A stretch of 64,000 nucleotides of DNA from Acidobacteriota bacterium (GTDB lineage Bacteria > Acidobacteriota > Terriglobia > Bryobacterales > Bryobacteraceae): NCBI GenBank assembly GCA_025350695.1, contig JANXXI010000386.1, forward strand, positions 1 through 64,000, in the 5' to 3' direction. Shown here one piece after another: positions 26,350 to 35,224 of the stretch (position 1 is the first letter of the stretch; each line of letters starts with the position of its first letter). The position numbers and the translations under genes are program-made. A model generated the notes under the pieces. That model did no database searches and was not told where the DNA came from. It was given only the letters and a program-made list of their open reading frames with translations.

Positions 26350-28860
26350 CTAGTGTACCCTAATCAACATGACGCCGGTTTGCTTGCGGTCAGCTCCGTA
26401 CGTAACCGCTTCGATCGTGTTGGACTTGCCGTTGATGCTTTGAAGCACAGGATTCTGCTGCGCGCCACCACCACCGCCGGGCTGTCCGGGCGCCGGAGCT
26501 TGCGCCGGGACCGTTCCGACGAAGGCAACGCCCGGAGGATTGTCGATGATGCGCAGGTCGCCCGTAGTCAAATCGTAGATTAAGTAATTAGTTCCTGCAT
26601 TGTTGGCCTTGGTTCCGCGCGCGATTAGTTTCCTGGTGGCGGGCAAAACCGTGGATATAGTAACGGTGGCGAAACCTTCCGGCGTCGGCATGAGGCGCGA
26701 CGAGGCAAGTTCCATATCGAAGTAGACGATTCCCGCGTCGCCGGCTACACGATTGGTTGCTAAGCCGACTACCGCGTTCAAATCGGAGATGGGAGCCAGG
26801 TTGGTAAACGAGGCCACTTCCGGCGGCAGGTCGAAGCGGAAGGTGGAACTGGTGACGCCGTCGAAAACGTAGAGTGTATCGGAACGGTTGGCCGTCGACG
26901 TGTTCGCGCCGTAAACGTAATCGTTCAATTCATTTTCAGAATTTCCCGATGCGTTAAAGGATCCGGATCCCGGCAAAGCCACGAATTCCACGCCTGGGGT
27001 GGCCAGATCATAGGTTGCGAAACCTTGCGCCGGGCAAGGGTTCTTGATCGCGATTTCAGAACTGGCTCCAGCGGAAAAAGCGATCTTGCGCGATAAGTCC
27101 AGTTGGAAGTTTCGCAACTGAGGGGAGCAAACTGCGAAGAACTTGCCCTCCGGCAGCGGAAATGCGCGAATGTTGCCGGCGGCCAAGGGGAATACGACAA
27201 AGCCATGAGCCGATCCATCAGCTTTCGTGGAAACGACGATATAACTTCGCGAGGTGGCATCTAATACGGTGACAGCGCGGAAATTGGCTAAGTTTGCGAT
27301 CCCGCCTGGTAGACCGGGGATTCCCGGGATTCCGGGAATGCCACCGGGTAGACCTGGGATTCCGCCTCCGCCCACTGCTGCTGGTTGCGCCGGCGGAATA
27401 ATCGGCAGATAGTCGGCCGGAAAGTCTCTAGTAGCCGTCACTTTCCCCGTCGCGTCAACTATGGCAAGCTTCGCTTTTGTTGGTTTGTCCACGTTATCCG
27501 CAACCAACACGCCAAAGCTGTTGGCCGCTATGGCTACCGGGGCCCCAATTGCTTTTGTAATGCCGTCGCCCAAATCATAAGTGGCCGTAAGGAGAGCAAC
27601 AGGGACATTGCCGATACCACCACCACCGCCGCCAATCCCTGGGATGCCGCCGCCAGCCCCGACCGCCGCATCTTTTACTTCGCCCGTTTCCGGATCAATC
27701 GTTTTCGCCGACGGAGTTTGTCCGCCAATGAGTACGGTGAAATCCCCCCGGCCAGCCGATCCTATGTTTACGCCGTTAGCGGGTAAGTCTATCGACATCG
27801 CTTCTTGTCTGGCTGGATTGTACAAAGCCACCTTACTTGAAACTCCCGCGGTTGCGTCGGCGGCGGGGGGACCCACAAACGCGGCTAGTGCATTTCCATC
27901 GTTAGCCGCCGTGAACGGAGACGCCTGGTTCCGGTTGGCCGTGGTCAGGCAGCCGTCGACCTTGTTCCACTTCTTGTTGAGCAGATCCGCGACAAAAGAA
28001 GGGTAGCAGCCGTCGTCTGCTCTGGCGGCGGCCAAGCCGATGTAGCCCGGGCGCAAATCGCTGGCCGTGAAGCCCCGCAAGTCAGGAGTACCGGCGGGTA
28101 TGGGAAGGTAGCTTACCGCAGGCTCTGGGATGCGTTGGTAAAGGGTGCGGTTCGCACTGTTGTTGGCAACTTGAAGAATGATGACATCGCCGGGCTGCGC
28201 GGTTCCGGGAAGGTCGATCGTGACATCAAATTCGCCCACTCTATCGGGGGATGCCGTAGCTTTTGCCTCAGCTGGAAATCCGCCGACTACCGCCCGAATT
28301 GCTCCACGTGGTGTGGCCAGGTTGTCCTTATTACCTGCTGCTCCCGTCGCTAAGGCCGGAGCCGCGGGGCCAAGCCCGCTTGCCCGAAGAGTCAACATGT
28401 TTCCTTCAACCTTGAAGTCAGCGGCGCCGAAACCCGCGTCATCGACGGTCTTCACGCTGCTAAAAATATTCAGCACATTGAACCGAACAGGCCTGCTGGT
28501 GACATCTCCACGCTTAACTGTGAGCACGGCTTGTCCGTTCGGGACTTCGTAGGGGACTTGAGCGACTATGAGGCTGGGGCTTGCGGAGTAAATCGGAGCG
28601 GGCCGGTTGTTGATGGTCACCGTAATGGCGGGATCGCTGATAGTGGTTGGCCAGGGCGTGTCCTTGGCCGTGACAGGTTCCGCCGGACCAAGATTGAGAC
28701 CCTTGATCCAGATCAAGCCTCCAGCGCCAACGGTTGTGGGAGCCGGCGCCTGCGTGAATGCATTAATGACCCCACGGGGGCTGACCACTGGCGCATTGGG
28801 AACCTGCGCCCAAACCGCTGAACCCACGAACAAACCAACGAGAATCGGAAATTGCCGCAT
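26350..28860 (-). CDS. Secreted TIGR03437/IPT-type protein with collagen-like GIP/GLP stretch
   Basis: I choose the ATG at 28860 (MRQFPILVGLFVGSAVWAQ), which gives a standard signal peptide; the track start at 28908 adds 16 residues. It then has 836 aa. N-terminal IPT/TIGR03437-like domains show GGLIWIKGLNLGPAEP, PSLIVAQVPYEVPNG and LTLRASGLGPAAPALATG. The middle and C-terminus look like a propeller-type part of unknown role, broken by Gly-rich loops (GGGIPGIGGGGGGIG) and a GIPGIPGIPGLPGG stretch. Such proteins are typical of Solibacter-like genomes. Probably surface or secreted; no enzyme motif. Confidence 0.85.
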   Translation of the reverse strand: MRQFPILVGLFVGSAVWAQVPNAPVVSPRGVINAFTQAPAPTTVGAGGLIWIKGLNLGPAEPVTAKDTPWPTTISDPAITVTINNRPAPIYSASPSLIVAQVPYEVPNGQAVLTVKRGDVTSRPVRFNVLNIFSSVKTVDDAGFGAADFKVEGNMLTLRASGLGPAAPALATGAAGNKDNLATPRGAIRAVVGGFPAEAKATASPDRVGEFDVTIDLPGTAQPGDVIILQVANNSANRTLYQRIPEPAVSYLPIPAGTPDLRGFTASDLRPGYIGLAAARADDGCYPSFVADLLNKKWNKVDGCLTTANRNQASPFTAANDGNALAAFVGPPAADATAGVSSKVALYNPARQEAMSIDLPANGVNIGSAGRGDFTVLIGGQTPSAKTIDPETGEVKDAAVGAGGGIPGIGGGGGGIGNVPVALLTATYDLGDGITKAIGAPVAIAANSFGVLVADNVDKPTKAKLAIVDATGKVTATRDFPADYLPIIPPAQPAAVGGGGIPGLPGGIPGIPGIPGLPGGIANLANFRAVTVLDATSRSYIVVSTKADGSAHGFVVFPLAAGNIRAFPLPEGKFFAVCSPQLRNFQLDLSRKIAFSAGASSEIAIKNPCPAQGFATYDLATPGVEFVALPGSGSFNASGNSENELNDYVYGANTSTANRSDTLYVFDGVTSSTFRFDLPPEVASFTNLAPISDLNAVVGLATNRVAGDAGIVYFDMELASSRLMPTPEGFATVTISTVLPATRKLIARGTKANNAGTNYLIYDLTTGDLRIIDNPPGVAFVGTVPAQAPAPGQPGGGGGAQQNPVLQSINGKSNTIEAVTYGADRKQTGVMLIRVH

Positions 28861-28899
28861 AACCTGATATAACACAAATAACATCATGAAGTTGCGCGG

Positions 28900-28905
28900 T
28901 ATAAT
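28900..28905 (+). promoter_or_regulatory. -10-like box before the MFS/queC operon
   Basis: TATAAT, 33 bases upstream of the MFS start. No good -35 lies at the right distance, so this is a weak call. Confidence 0.35.
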
Positions 28906-28938
28906 CAATGTTTAACCAGTCATTCTTGAATCGTCACG

Positions 28939-30135
28939 ATGAGCACCACAGTCACCAATCCAATTGCCCCCGTGGCCTCGTCGCCTCCCACCGTCACAAC
29001 CAATTACGTACCCCTGATCTTGTTGTGCCTAGGGCACTTTTTTATTGACCTCTACTCCAGCGCGCTGGGAGCCTTCCAACCACTACTTGTGGCAAAACAC
29101 GGCATGAGTTTGGCGCAGGCAGGTATCTTGGGCGGCGCGCTGGTTTTCTCAGCTTCTCTGGCGCAACCACTTTACGGATATCTTTCTGACCGCTACCGAA
29201 GTAAGTTGTTTTCGTGCCTGGCGCCTGCGGTTGCGGGAGTGTTCATTTGCGCTTTGGGGGTTGCCCCAGGGTACTCTTATCTTTTGCTGGCGGTTTTGTT
29301 GGGTGGCATCGGCATCGCCAGTTTTCATCCGCAGGGTTCGGCCTGGGCTACCTTGGGTATTGAATCTAACAGACAACGATGGTTTGCAGTCTTCATTTCT
29401 TCCGGCACCTTGGGCTATGCATTGGGTCCCACGTTCTTTTCGTTCTTTCTGCCGAGAATCGGGATGGAAAACAGCCTGTGGTTGGCCGCCCCAGGAATTC
29501 TTATCACTCTGTTTTTGATGATGCGTTTGGTCCCGCCGTCCTTCGTGGGCGTAGCAAAAAGCACTTTCGATTGGGACGAATTGTGGCAGGTCCGGCGAAC
29601 CCTATTTCTCCTATACATGTTGGTGTTCATCCGTAGTATCGTACAAGTCACTTATGCCCAAATGCTGCCCCTGTACCTGACCAAGGAACGGGGCTTTTCT
29701 TACCTCGAAGCCACCACCACTCTGAGCCTGTACCTGGCCGCCGGAGCGCTCGGCGGATTTATTGGAGGCAGTCTGGCAGACCGCTGGGGCGGCCGCAGAG
29801 TCATTATTCTCTCCATGTCCCTCTGCATCGTCCCGCTAAGTGTATTCTTCCTAACTAGCGGTTGGATTTCGATCGCGTCCCTAACCTTGGCGGGACTATT
29901 GCTTCTGTTCACCATTCCGGTCAACGTTGTGATGGCGCAGCAACTAGCGCCCAATCAATCAGGGGTGATCTCGGCGTTGATGATGGGGTTCGCCTGGGGC
30001 TTGGCGGGGTTGATCTTCATTCCGCTCACCGGTTGGATTGGAGATCATTATTCGCTCGGCGCGGCTATGGCGTTGCTCGCGGCGTTCCCCGCAATCGGAA
30101 CCGTGCTCGCCTGGATGCTGCCCAAGGATAACTGA
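28939..30135 (+). CDS. MFS transporter, fosmidomycin-resistance (Fsr) type
   Basis: 398 aa with about 12 TM helices. The N-terminal [22 protein letters not shown] and [28 protein letters not shown] fit the Fsr branch of MFS drug exporters; a second cytoplasmic loop has ADRWGGRR. Substrate unknown. It is the first gene of a plus-strand run, and queC starts 1 bp after its stop. The link to queuosine genes may only be shared transcription. Confidence 0.88.
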   Translation: MSTTVTNPIAPVASSPPTVTTNYVPLILLCLGHFFIDLYSSALGAFQPLLVAKHGMSLAQAGILGGALVFSASLAQPLYGYLSDRYRSKLFSCLAPAVAGVFICALGVAPGYSYLLLAVLLGGIGIASFHPQGSAWATLGIESNRQRWFAVFISSGTLGYALGPTFFSFFLPRIGMENSLWLAAPGILITLFLMMRLVPPSFVGVAKSTFDWDELWQVRRTLFLLYMLVFIRSIVQVTYAQMLPLYLTKERGFSYLEATTTLSLYLAAGALGGFIGGSLADRWGGRRVIILSMSLCIVPLSVFFLTSGWISIASLTLAGLLLLFTIPVNVVMAQQLAPNQSGVISALMMGFAWGLAGLIFIPLTGWIGDHYSLGAAMALLAAFPAIGTVLAWMLPKDN

Positions 30136-30136
30136 G

Positions 30137-30826
30137 ATGAAGCCAAAAGCAATTTGCCTGTTGAGCGGCGGTCTTGATTCTACAACCGTTCTTGCCTTGG
30201 CGCGCAGCCTGGACTTTGACTGCTACGCCCTTTCGTTCGACTACGGCCAGCGCCATAAAGTGGAGTTACAAGCAGCGGCGCGCATCGCCAAGGTTCTGGG
30301 CGCAACAGATCACCGAGTGGCTAACATCGATCTGCGCATGTTCGGCGGATCTGCCTTGACCGGCGATATTGACGTGCCCAAGCATCGTTCCGCCGGGGAA
30401 ATGTCCCACGGAATACCCATCACCTACGTACCGGCGCGGAACACGGTTTTCCTGTCCTTCGCGCTCGCCTGGGCGGAAGTGCTGGAGGCGTCCGACATTT
30501 TCATTGGCGTCAATGCCATGGATTATTCCGGCTACCCCGATTGCCGGCCGGAGTTCACCGCGGCTTTCGAAACGATGGCAAATCTCGCCACCAAGGCGGG
30601 TGTTGAGGGCCGCACCAAAATCAAGATTCATTCCCCGTTGATGGAGTTGGATAAGGCCGGAATCATCCGCTTGGCCCGTAAGTTGAACGTCGATCTAGGC
30701 CTCACCCACAGCTGCTACGATCCAGATCCAACGGGACGCGCCTGTGGTTATTGTGATTCTTGTCTGCTACGCAAAAAAGGATTCGCCGAGGCAGGGATGG
30801 TAGATCCAGTGGAGTGCGCCGTTTGA
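30137..30826 (+). CDS. queC: 7-cyano-7-deazaguanine synthase
   Basis: Starts at the ATG at 30137, 1 bp after the MFS stop; the longer track ORF runs back into the MFS gene. 229 aa. The ATP-pyrophosphatase P-loop SGGLDST is at ~9-15 and the zinc site is CYDPD...CGYCDSC near the C-terminus. It makes preQ0 from 7-carboxy-7-deazaguanine for queuosine or archaeosine-type modification. It is next to queE, which makes its substrate; queD is not in the window. Confidence 0.96.
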   Translation: MKPKAICLLSGGLDSTTVLALARSLDFDCYALSFDYGQRHKVELQAAARIAKVLGATDHRVANIDLRMFGGSALTGDIDVPKHRSAGEMSHGIPITYVPARNTVFLSFALAWAEVLEASDIFIGVNAMDYSGYPDCRPEFTAAFETMANLATKAGVEGRTKIKIHSPLMELDKAGIIRLARKLNVDLGLTHSCYDPDPTGRACGYCDSCLLRKKGFAEAGMVDPVECAV

Positions 30827-31491
30827 AGATCGCCGAAATCTTCTACTCAGTTCAGGGCGAGGGAGCCTTGATCGGAGTCCCCAGCGTTTTCGTTCGCACA
30901 AGTGGATGTAATTTACGTTGCTCCTGGTGCGATACGCCCTATACATCCTGGCAGCCGGAAGGTGTGGAGATGAGCGTGGCGGATATCTCGGATCAAGTTC
31001 AGGCGTTTCACGCGAAGCACGTTGTCTTAACTGGCGGCGAACCCATGATCGCGCCACAAACGCCGGAGCTTCTCGCGGCATTCAAAGCGCGCGGACTGCA
31101 CATCACGATTGAAACGGCCGGTACTGTGGACGCAAACATCGAATGCGACCTGATGTCGATCAGTCCGAAACTGTCGAACTCCACCCCCGAAGGTCCGTTT
31201 CAAGCCCAACATGAGCGCCTCCGCATCAACCAAGCCGTGTTGCGCTCTCTGATGCGTTTCCCTCACCAATTGAAATTCGTCATTGCCGCGCCTGCCGATT
31301 TGGACGAAGTACAGCAACTTGTCAAGGAAATCGAAGCAAAGCCTTCGTCGGTGATGCTTATGCCCGAAGGCGTGGAACAATCCCTCCTTCGCGAGCGTAG
31401 CCTTTGGTTGGTGGAAGAAGCCAAACGACACGGCTACCGCTTCTCCCCCAGACTGCACGTGGATTTGTATGGAAACAAGCGCGGAGTATAA
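30823..31491 (+). CDS. queE: 7-carboxy-7-deazaguanine synthase (radical SAM)
   Basis: The family begins at [13 protein letters not shown], so I place the start at the TTG at 30823, which overlaps the queC stop (TTGA). A GTG at 30814 is the alternative; the track start at 30760 is too early. 222 aa. The radical-SAM cluster is CNLRCSWC, and a GGE motif (LTGGEPM) follows. It converts 6-carboxytetrahydropterin to 7-carboxy-7-deazaguanine upstream of QueC. Confidence 0.94.
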   Translation: MKIAEIFYSVQGEGALIGVPSVFVRTSGCNLRCSWCDTPYTSWQPEGVEMSVADISDQVQAFHAKHVVLTGGEPMIAPQTPELLAAFKARGLHITIETAGTVDANIECDLMSISPKLSNSTPEGPFQAQHERLRINQAVLRSLMRFPHQLKFVIAAPADLDEVQQLVKEIEAKPSSVMLMPEGVEQSLLRERSLWLVEEAKRHGYRFSPRLHVDLYGNKRGV

Positions 31492-31493
31492 CG

Positions 31494-32099
31494 ATGCACC
31501 TTGACCTTGACATGCTAATGCAGTGGGTCTCTATGTACGGCCCCATAGCGTTGTTCGTTCTACTGGTTCTTGGAATCGTCGGCCTGCCTGTGCCTGACGA
31601 AACATTAATGGTTTTCTGCGGCGCGTTGATCGGGAAAGGCACGCTAAACCCAGAGGCGACCTTCGCCGCGGCGTTCTTTGGGAGCGCGACCGGCATCACC
31701 ATGAGCTACTTCATTGGAAGAACCGCGGGCAAACCATTCCTCGACAAATTCGGGCCCTGGATGCACTTGACGCCCGCCCGTTTGGAGCAAGTCCACAAAT
31801 GGTTTGAGGGTTATGGGCACTGGAGCCTCACGTTCGGCTACTTTGTGCCTGGGGTTCGCCACTTTACGGCGGTTGTAGCCGGCATGACTAATCTTGAGTA
31901 TCCTGTATTTGCCCGCTTCGCTTATATCGGCGCCCTGCTCTGGGTTACAACGTTTCTTACGCTCGGCTACATTATTGGCGACACTTGGCGGACTGCGGCG
32001 GAGAATGCACACCAGGTAGTGGGCATAGGGGCCACACTCATCGCCGCCGGCATCGCGATATTCTTGTTTGTGCGCGGCAAGCGCGGCAAGAAACTATGA
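31494..32099 (+). CDS. DedA family membrane protein
   Basis: 201 aa from the ATG at 31494, 2 bp after queE. DedA/SNARE-associated features: GLPVPDETLMVFCGALIG, the glycine-rich FFGSATGITMSYFIGRTAG and FVPGVRHFTAVVAGMT, with about five hydrophobic segments. DedA proteins act in membrane lipid (polyprenyl-phosphate/phospholipid) flipping and envelope homeostasis. It overlaps the next gene by ATGA. Confidence 0.92.
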   Translation: MHLDLDMLMQWVSMYGPIALFVLLVLGIVGLPVPDETLMVFCGALIGKGTLNPEATFAAAFFGSATGITMSYFIGRTAGKPFLDKFGPWMHLTPARLEQVHKWFEGYGHWSLTFGYFVPGVRHFTAVVAGMTNLEYPVFARFAYIGALLWVTTFLTLGYIIGDTWRTAAENAHQVVGIGATLIAAGIAIFLFVRGKRGKKL

Positions 32100-32758
32100 A
32101 ATTCATTCTCGTTTTTCTAACGACGTCCTGTTTGGCGGCTCAACCACTTCGGGTGCAGTTGGTGACAGGCGGCCACGATCATGAGCCGTCTATCTATGCA
32201 CTATTCGACAATCAGGCAGGATTTCATACCAACGTAAAGCCCCACCCCCAAGCGTTCGCTGCTGATTTCCGCCGCAATACCGATGTGCTTGTGCTTTACG
32301 ATATGGTCAAGACCGGCCTGGCTGAAGACAAGCGCGCGCGGCTCCGCGACTTCGCTCAAGCGGGAAAAGGCATCGTGATTTTGCATCACGCCATTTGCAG
32401 CCATACCGATTGGCCCTGGTGGTTTGAGGAAGTGTCCGGCGGGGTTTACAACGAAAAATCCACGTTCCTTCATGGCCAAACCATGCCCGTCAAAATCAAA
32501 AAGGAGCATCCCATCACTAAAGGCCTGCGCGATTTCGTCATCAACGATGAGACATACCAACACCTTTGGATTTCCCCGAAGGTGGATGTGCTGTTGACCA
32601 CCACCGATCCAACCAGCGACGGGCCTGTTGCTTGGATCAGCCCTTATTCAAAATCGAGAGTCGTATTCATTCAATTGGGCCACGGCCCGGAAGCGCATCG
32701 CAATCCCAACTATCAACGCCTTGTCCAGCAAGCGATTCTGTGGGCAGGTGGCAGGTGA
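32096..32758 (+). CDS. Secreted ThuA domain protein
   Basis: 220 aa from the ATG overlapping the dedA stop (ATGA). The signal peptide ends near CLAA (~15). The ThuA (trehalose-utilisation, amidotransferase-like) fold is seen in VLVLYDMVKTGLAEDKRARL, GKGIVILHHAICSHTDWPWW, HPITKGLRDF and VVFIQLGHGPEAHRNP. Probably a periplasmic carbohydrate-related protein; substrate unknown. Its TGA overlaps the GTG of the next gene. Confidence 0.88.
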   Translation: MKFILVFLTTSCLAAQPLRVQLVTGGHDHEPSIYALFDNQAGFHTNVKPHPQAFAADFRRNTDVLVLYDMVKTGLAEDKRARLRDFAQAGKGIVILHHAICSHTDWPWWFEEVSGGVYNEKSTFLHGQTMPVKIKKEHPITKGLRDFVINDETYQHLWISPKVDVLLTTTDPTSDGPVAWISPYSKSRVVFIQLGHGPEAHRNPNYQRLVQQAILWAGGR

Positions 32759-33717
32759 CGAAAAAACTCGCTGTAATCTTCGCTCTGTTCGTCGTCCTAA
32801 GCGTGAGCATCTTCGTCATCAACCAGACGGCGCAAATAGTGATACTGGCAAACACGATTAGCCCGGTGTTTGGCCGCGTTGTATTGTTGACGCTGATCGT
32901 CTGTTACGGCGCAATTTTAGCCACGCCAGTGTTGATGATCCTGCGTCTTCCAAAAGCCCTTCAAGATCCACCGGCCGACGAAACTTCAGCGGAGTACGCC
33001 AGCTACTTGACGCAGTTGGGGCAGCGGCTGAAGTCGAACTCGCGCCTGCGGAATTCGACCGGCGCCCTGACAGACCGCCCCAGCATCGAATCGGCGCTTG
33101 CCATCTTGGACGAAGACGCCAACGCGATCATCAAGAAGACAGCCTCAAGCCTATTCGTTAGCACGGCCATTTCGCAAAACGGACGACTAGACACTTTCAT
33201 GGTGCTGGCGGCCCAGACTCGAATGATATGGCAACTGGCCCACGTCTACAATCAACGGCCGGCGCTATCGGAAGTGACGAAACTGTACGCGCACGTGGGA
33301 GCGGCCGTGTTCCTGGCAAGCGAACTGGAAGACTTGGACATTTCGCACCAAATTGAGCCGGTTGTGAAAGCGGCAATCGGTAGTTCGCTGGTTGGCCTGG
33401 TGCCGGGTATCTCCTCGGTGGCGGCCGTCGTCACGCATTCCATTTTGGACGGGACCGCTAATGCCTACCTCACCCTGCGCGTCGGAGTGATCACGCAGAC
33501 TTATTCTAAATCGGTAACGGCGGTGGACCAAAAACGAATCCGTCGCAAGGCAAGCTTGGTAGCCGCTTCCATGCTGGGCTCTATAGTCAGCGAATCCGCA
33601 TCCAAAGTAGTGAAATTGATTCTAGCGGCGGCGAAGGATACAGGCTCAACCGCCGTGCAATCGGCAACCAGCGGAATTCGTCAAATTTTTGCGCCGCCCA
33701 CGAGCCGTGACCGTTAG
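32755..33717 (+). CDS. DUF697 (YcjF-like) membrane protein
   Basis: 320 aa from the GTG at 32755 (GTGA overlap with thuA). Two TM helices lie at ~5-25 and ~38-60. A DUF697-like part with hydrophobic glycine-rich helices follows (LVGLVPGISSVAAVVTHSILDGTANAYLTLRVGVIT). DUF697 proteins are often paired with Era-like GTPases, but none is present here. The last residues (SRDR) and the TAG stop lie in dispersed repeat copy C. It ends the six-gene run. Confidence 0.8.
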   Translation: MTKKLAVIFALFVVLSVSIFVINQTAQIVILANTISPVFGRVVLLTLIVCYGAILATPVLMILRLPKALQDPPADETSAEYASYLTQLGQRLKSNSRLRNSTGALTDRPSIESALAILDEDANAIIKKTASSLFVSTAISQNGRLDTFMVLAAQTRMIWQLAHVYNQRPALSEVTKLYAHVGAAVFLASELEDLDISHQIEPVVKAAIGSSLVGLVPGISSVAAVVTHSILDGTANAYLTLRVGVITQTYSKSVTAVDQKRIRRKASLVAASMLGSIVSESASKVVKLILAAAKDTGSTAVQSATSGIRQIFAPPTSRDR

Positions 33718-33726
33718 GGAGCGGTC
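33702..33726 (-). repeat. Dispersed repeat, copy C, at the DUF697 3' end
   Basis: On the minus strand it reads GACCGCTCCCTAACGGTCACGGCTC, matching copy B (ACCGACTCCCTCACGGTCGCGGATC) at most positions. On the plus strand it forms the last codons and stop of the DUF697 gene. Confidence 0.65.
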
Positions 33727-34539
33727 TTACCCCTTGATCCAAGCATGCTTCGGATCATCAGCCCAAGCGCCATAAGTCCGCCCTTCTCCGCCCAGCACCC
33801 ACGTATAATTCAGCGTGTAACCGGGACAAGCCACCACCGGATGATAGCCACGCGGGATCAAAACCGTATCGCCATGCTCAACCGGATACGCGTGATCAAA
33901 CGGTTCGGGATCGGAAGGATCGGTATACACACGCATGAAGCCAAAACCTTGCTTAGGCTCGCACTGGAAATAATAAATCTCCTCCATCGGCACTTCCGAC
34001 GGCGGGTTAAAACGGTCATGCTTGTGAGGCGGGCACGAAGACCAACCGCCGGGGCGATTAATCGTCTCGCCACAAATCAAATGGGCCGCTGCAATGTTAT
34101 CGGCAACATGCGTATGAACGTCGCGCACCCAATTATCCTTGCCCACCGATTTGGACATCACCGCCGCCCCATCCACATACGCCGGAGCCACGCCAGCCTT
34201 ACCCTCGGCGCCGCCTACAGTCACCCGAGCGCTCGCGCTCAACGCCTGCACTTTTATTTTCGATTCCTTGGGCGCATACAGCATTGAGTGCGTCTGGCCA
34301 ATTGAAGCCCGAGCCGGAACGTCTTCCGCTAACGCGCCAGACGGACCGGAAACCTCCACCCGCACCGGACCCGTATAGAAATCCAGCGAAACTTCCTCAT
34401 CACCGGTCTCGAACGTGTGCTCTCTCAACGAACCACCTAACTCAATAATTGAGAAGGAAAGGTATTTCATATCGCGGCCCCGCCGCGCAATTTCATAAAC
34501 GCCCGGGGCTTCGCCTGGCGACTTGATATGCAGATTCAT
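33727..34539 (-). CDS. iolB: 5-deoxy-glucuronate isomerase (IolB)
   Basis: I use the ATG at 34539 (MNLHIKSPGEAPG); the track start at 34617 would overlap the divergent thiE gene. 270 aa. The cupin metal site is SSCPPHKHDRFNPPSEVPMEEIYYF, and HAYPVEHGDTVLIPRGYHPV completes the barrel. IolB isomerises 5-deoxy-glucuronate in myo-inositol breakdown. No other iol gene is in the window, so it may work with genes elsewhere. The stop is 9 bp from the convergent DUF697 gene. Confidence 0.92.
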   Translation of the reverse strand: MNLHIKSPGEAPGVYEIARRGRDMKYLSFSIIELGGSLREHTFETGDEEVSLDFYTGPVRVEVSGPSGALAEDVPARASIGQTHSMLYAPKESKIKVQALSASARVTVGGAEGKAGVAPAYVDGAAVMSKSVGKDNWVRDVHTHVADNIAAAHLICGETINRPGGWSSCPPHKHDRFNPPSEVPMEEIYYFQCEPKQGFGFMRVYTDPSDPEPFDHAYPVEHGDTVLIPRGYHPVVACPGYTLNYTWVLGGEGRTYGAWADDPKHAWIKG

Positions 34540-34582
34540 CACCTTTAACGTTATCATGACGTTTAACCGCCACAACTCAATT

Positions 34583-35224
34583 ATGTTGCTACCCCGCCTA
34601 TATCCAATCCTTTCCACCGATGCGCTAGAACAGGCCGGTCTTCACTTTGAACATACCGCCGAGGCGATGCTCGAAGCCGGCGTGCGAATCATTCAGCTCC
34701 GCCACAAGGGCCACTGGGGCCACCGCCTCTTCGACCAGGCGAAATGGCTGAACCAGCTCTGCCTCGCCGCCGGCATTGAATTTGTAATCAACGACCGCGC
34801 CGACATTGCCCGCATGCTGGGAGCAGCGCTCCACATCGGTCAAGACGACTTACTTCCGGCCGATGCACGAAAGGTCCTTGGCCCTGACCTCATCCTCGGC
34901 TACAGCACTCACAACGAAGCCCAAATGACGCGAGCGCAGTCCGAACCCATCGACTACCTTGTGTTGGGCCCCATCTTCGGCACCGCATCGAAGGCTAACC
35001 CCGACCCCGTCGTTGGATTGAGCGAACTCGCCCGCCTTCGCCCGTTAACACCAAAGCCACTAGTTGCCATCGGCGGCATCACGCTCGACAACGCGCCATC
35101 GGTCATCGCAGCCGGCGCCGATTCTGTTGCTATCATCAGTGGATTGCTTTCCGACCCCAACCAAATTCGACACACAACTGAACAATGGCTAAAAACACTC
35201 AACAGCCTTCCACCACGCAGCTAG
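34583..35224 (+). CDS. thiE: Thiamine phosphate synthase (ThiE)
   Basis: 213 aa from the ATG at 34583 (MLLPRLYPILS); the longer track start lies in iolB. The TIM-barrel ThiE motifs are AGVRIIQLRHKG, FVINDRADIARMLGA, LHIGQDDLLPADARK, YLVLGPIFGTASK, LVAIGGITLDNAPSVIAAGADSVAII. It joins the thiazole and pyrimidine phosphates to give thiamine monophosphate. The 3' end overlaps the permease gene by 40 bp in another frame. Confidence 0.92.
   Translation: MLLPRLYPILSTDALEQAGLHFEHTAEAMLEAGVRIIQLRHKGHWGHRLFDQAKWLNQLCLAAGIEFVINDRADIARMLGAALHIGQDDLLPADARKVLGPDLILGYSTHNEAQMTRAQSEPIDYLVLGPIFGTASKANPDPVVGLSELARLRPLTPKPLVAIGGITLDNAPSVIAAGADSVAIISGLLSDPNQIRHTTEQWLKTLNSLPPRS

Noticed and set aside
28861-28938. 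preQ1 riboswitch before the queuosine genes
   Set aside because: Only ~78 bp precede the first gene, which is an MFS exporter; no preQ1-type hairpin with an A-rich tail was seen, and queC follows the MFS gene by 1 bp.
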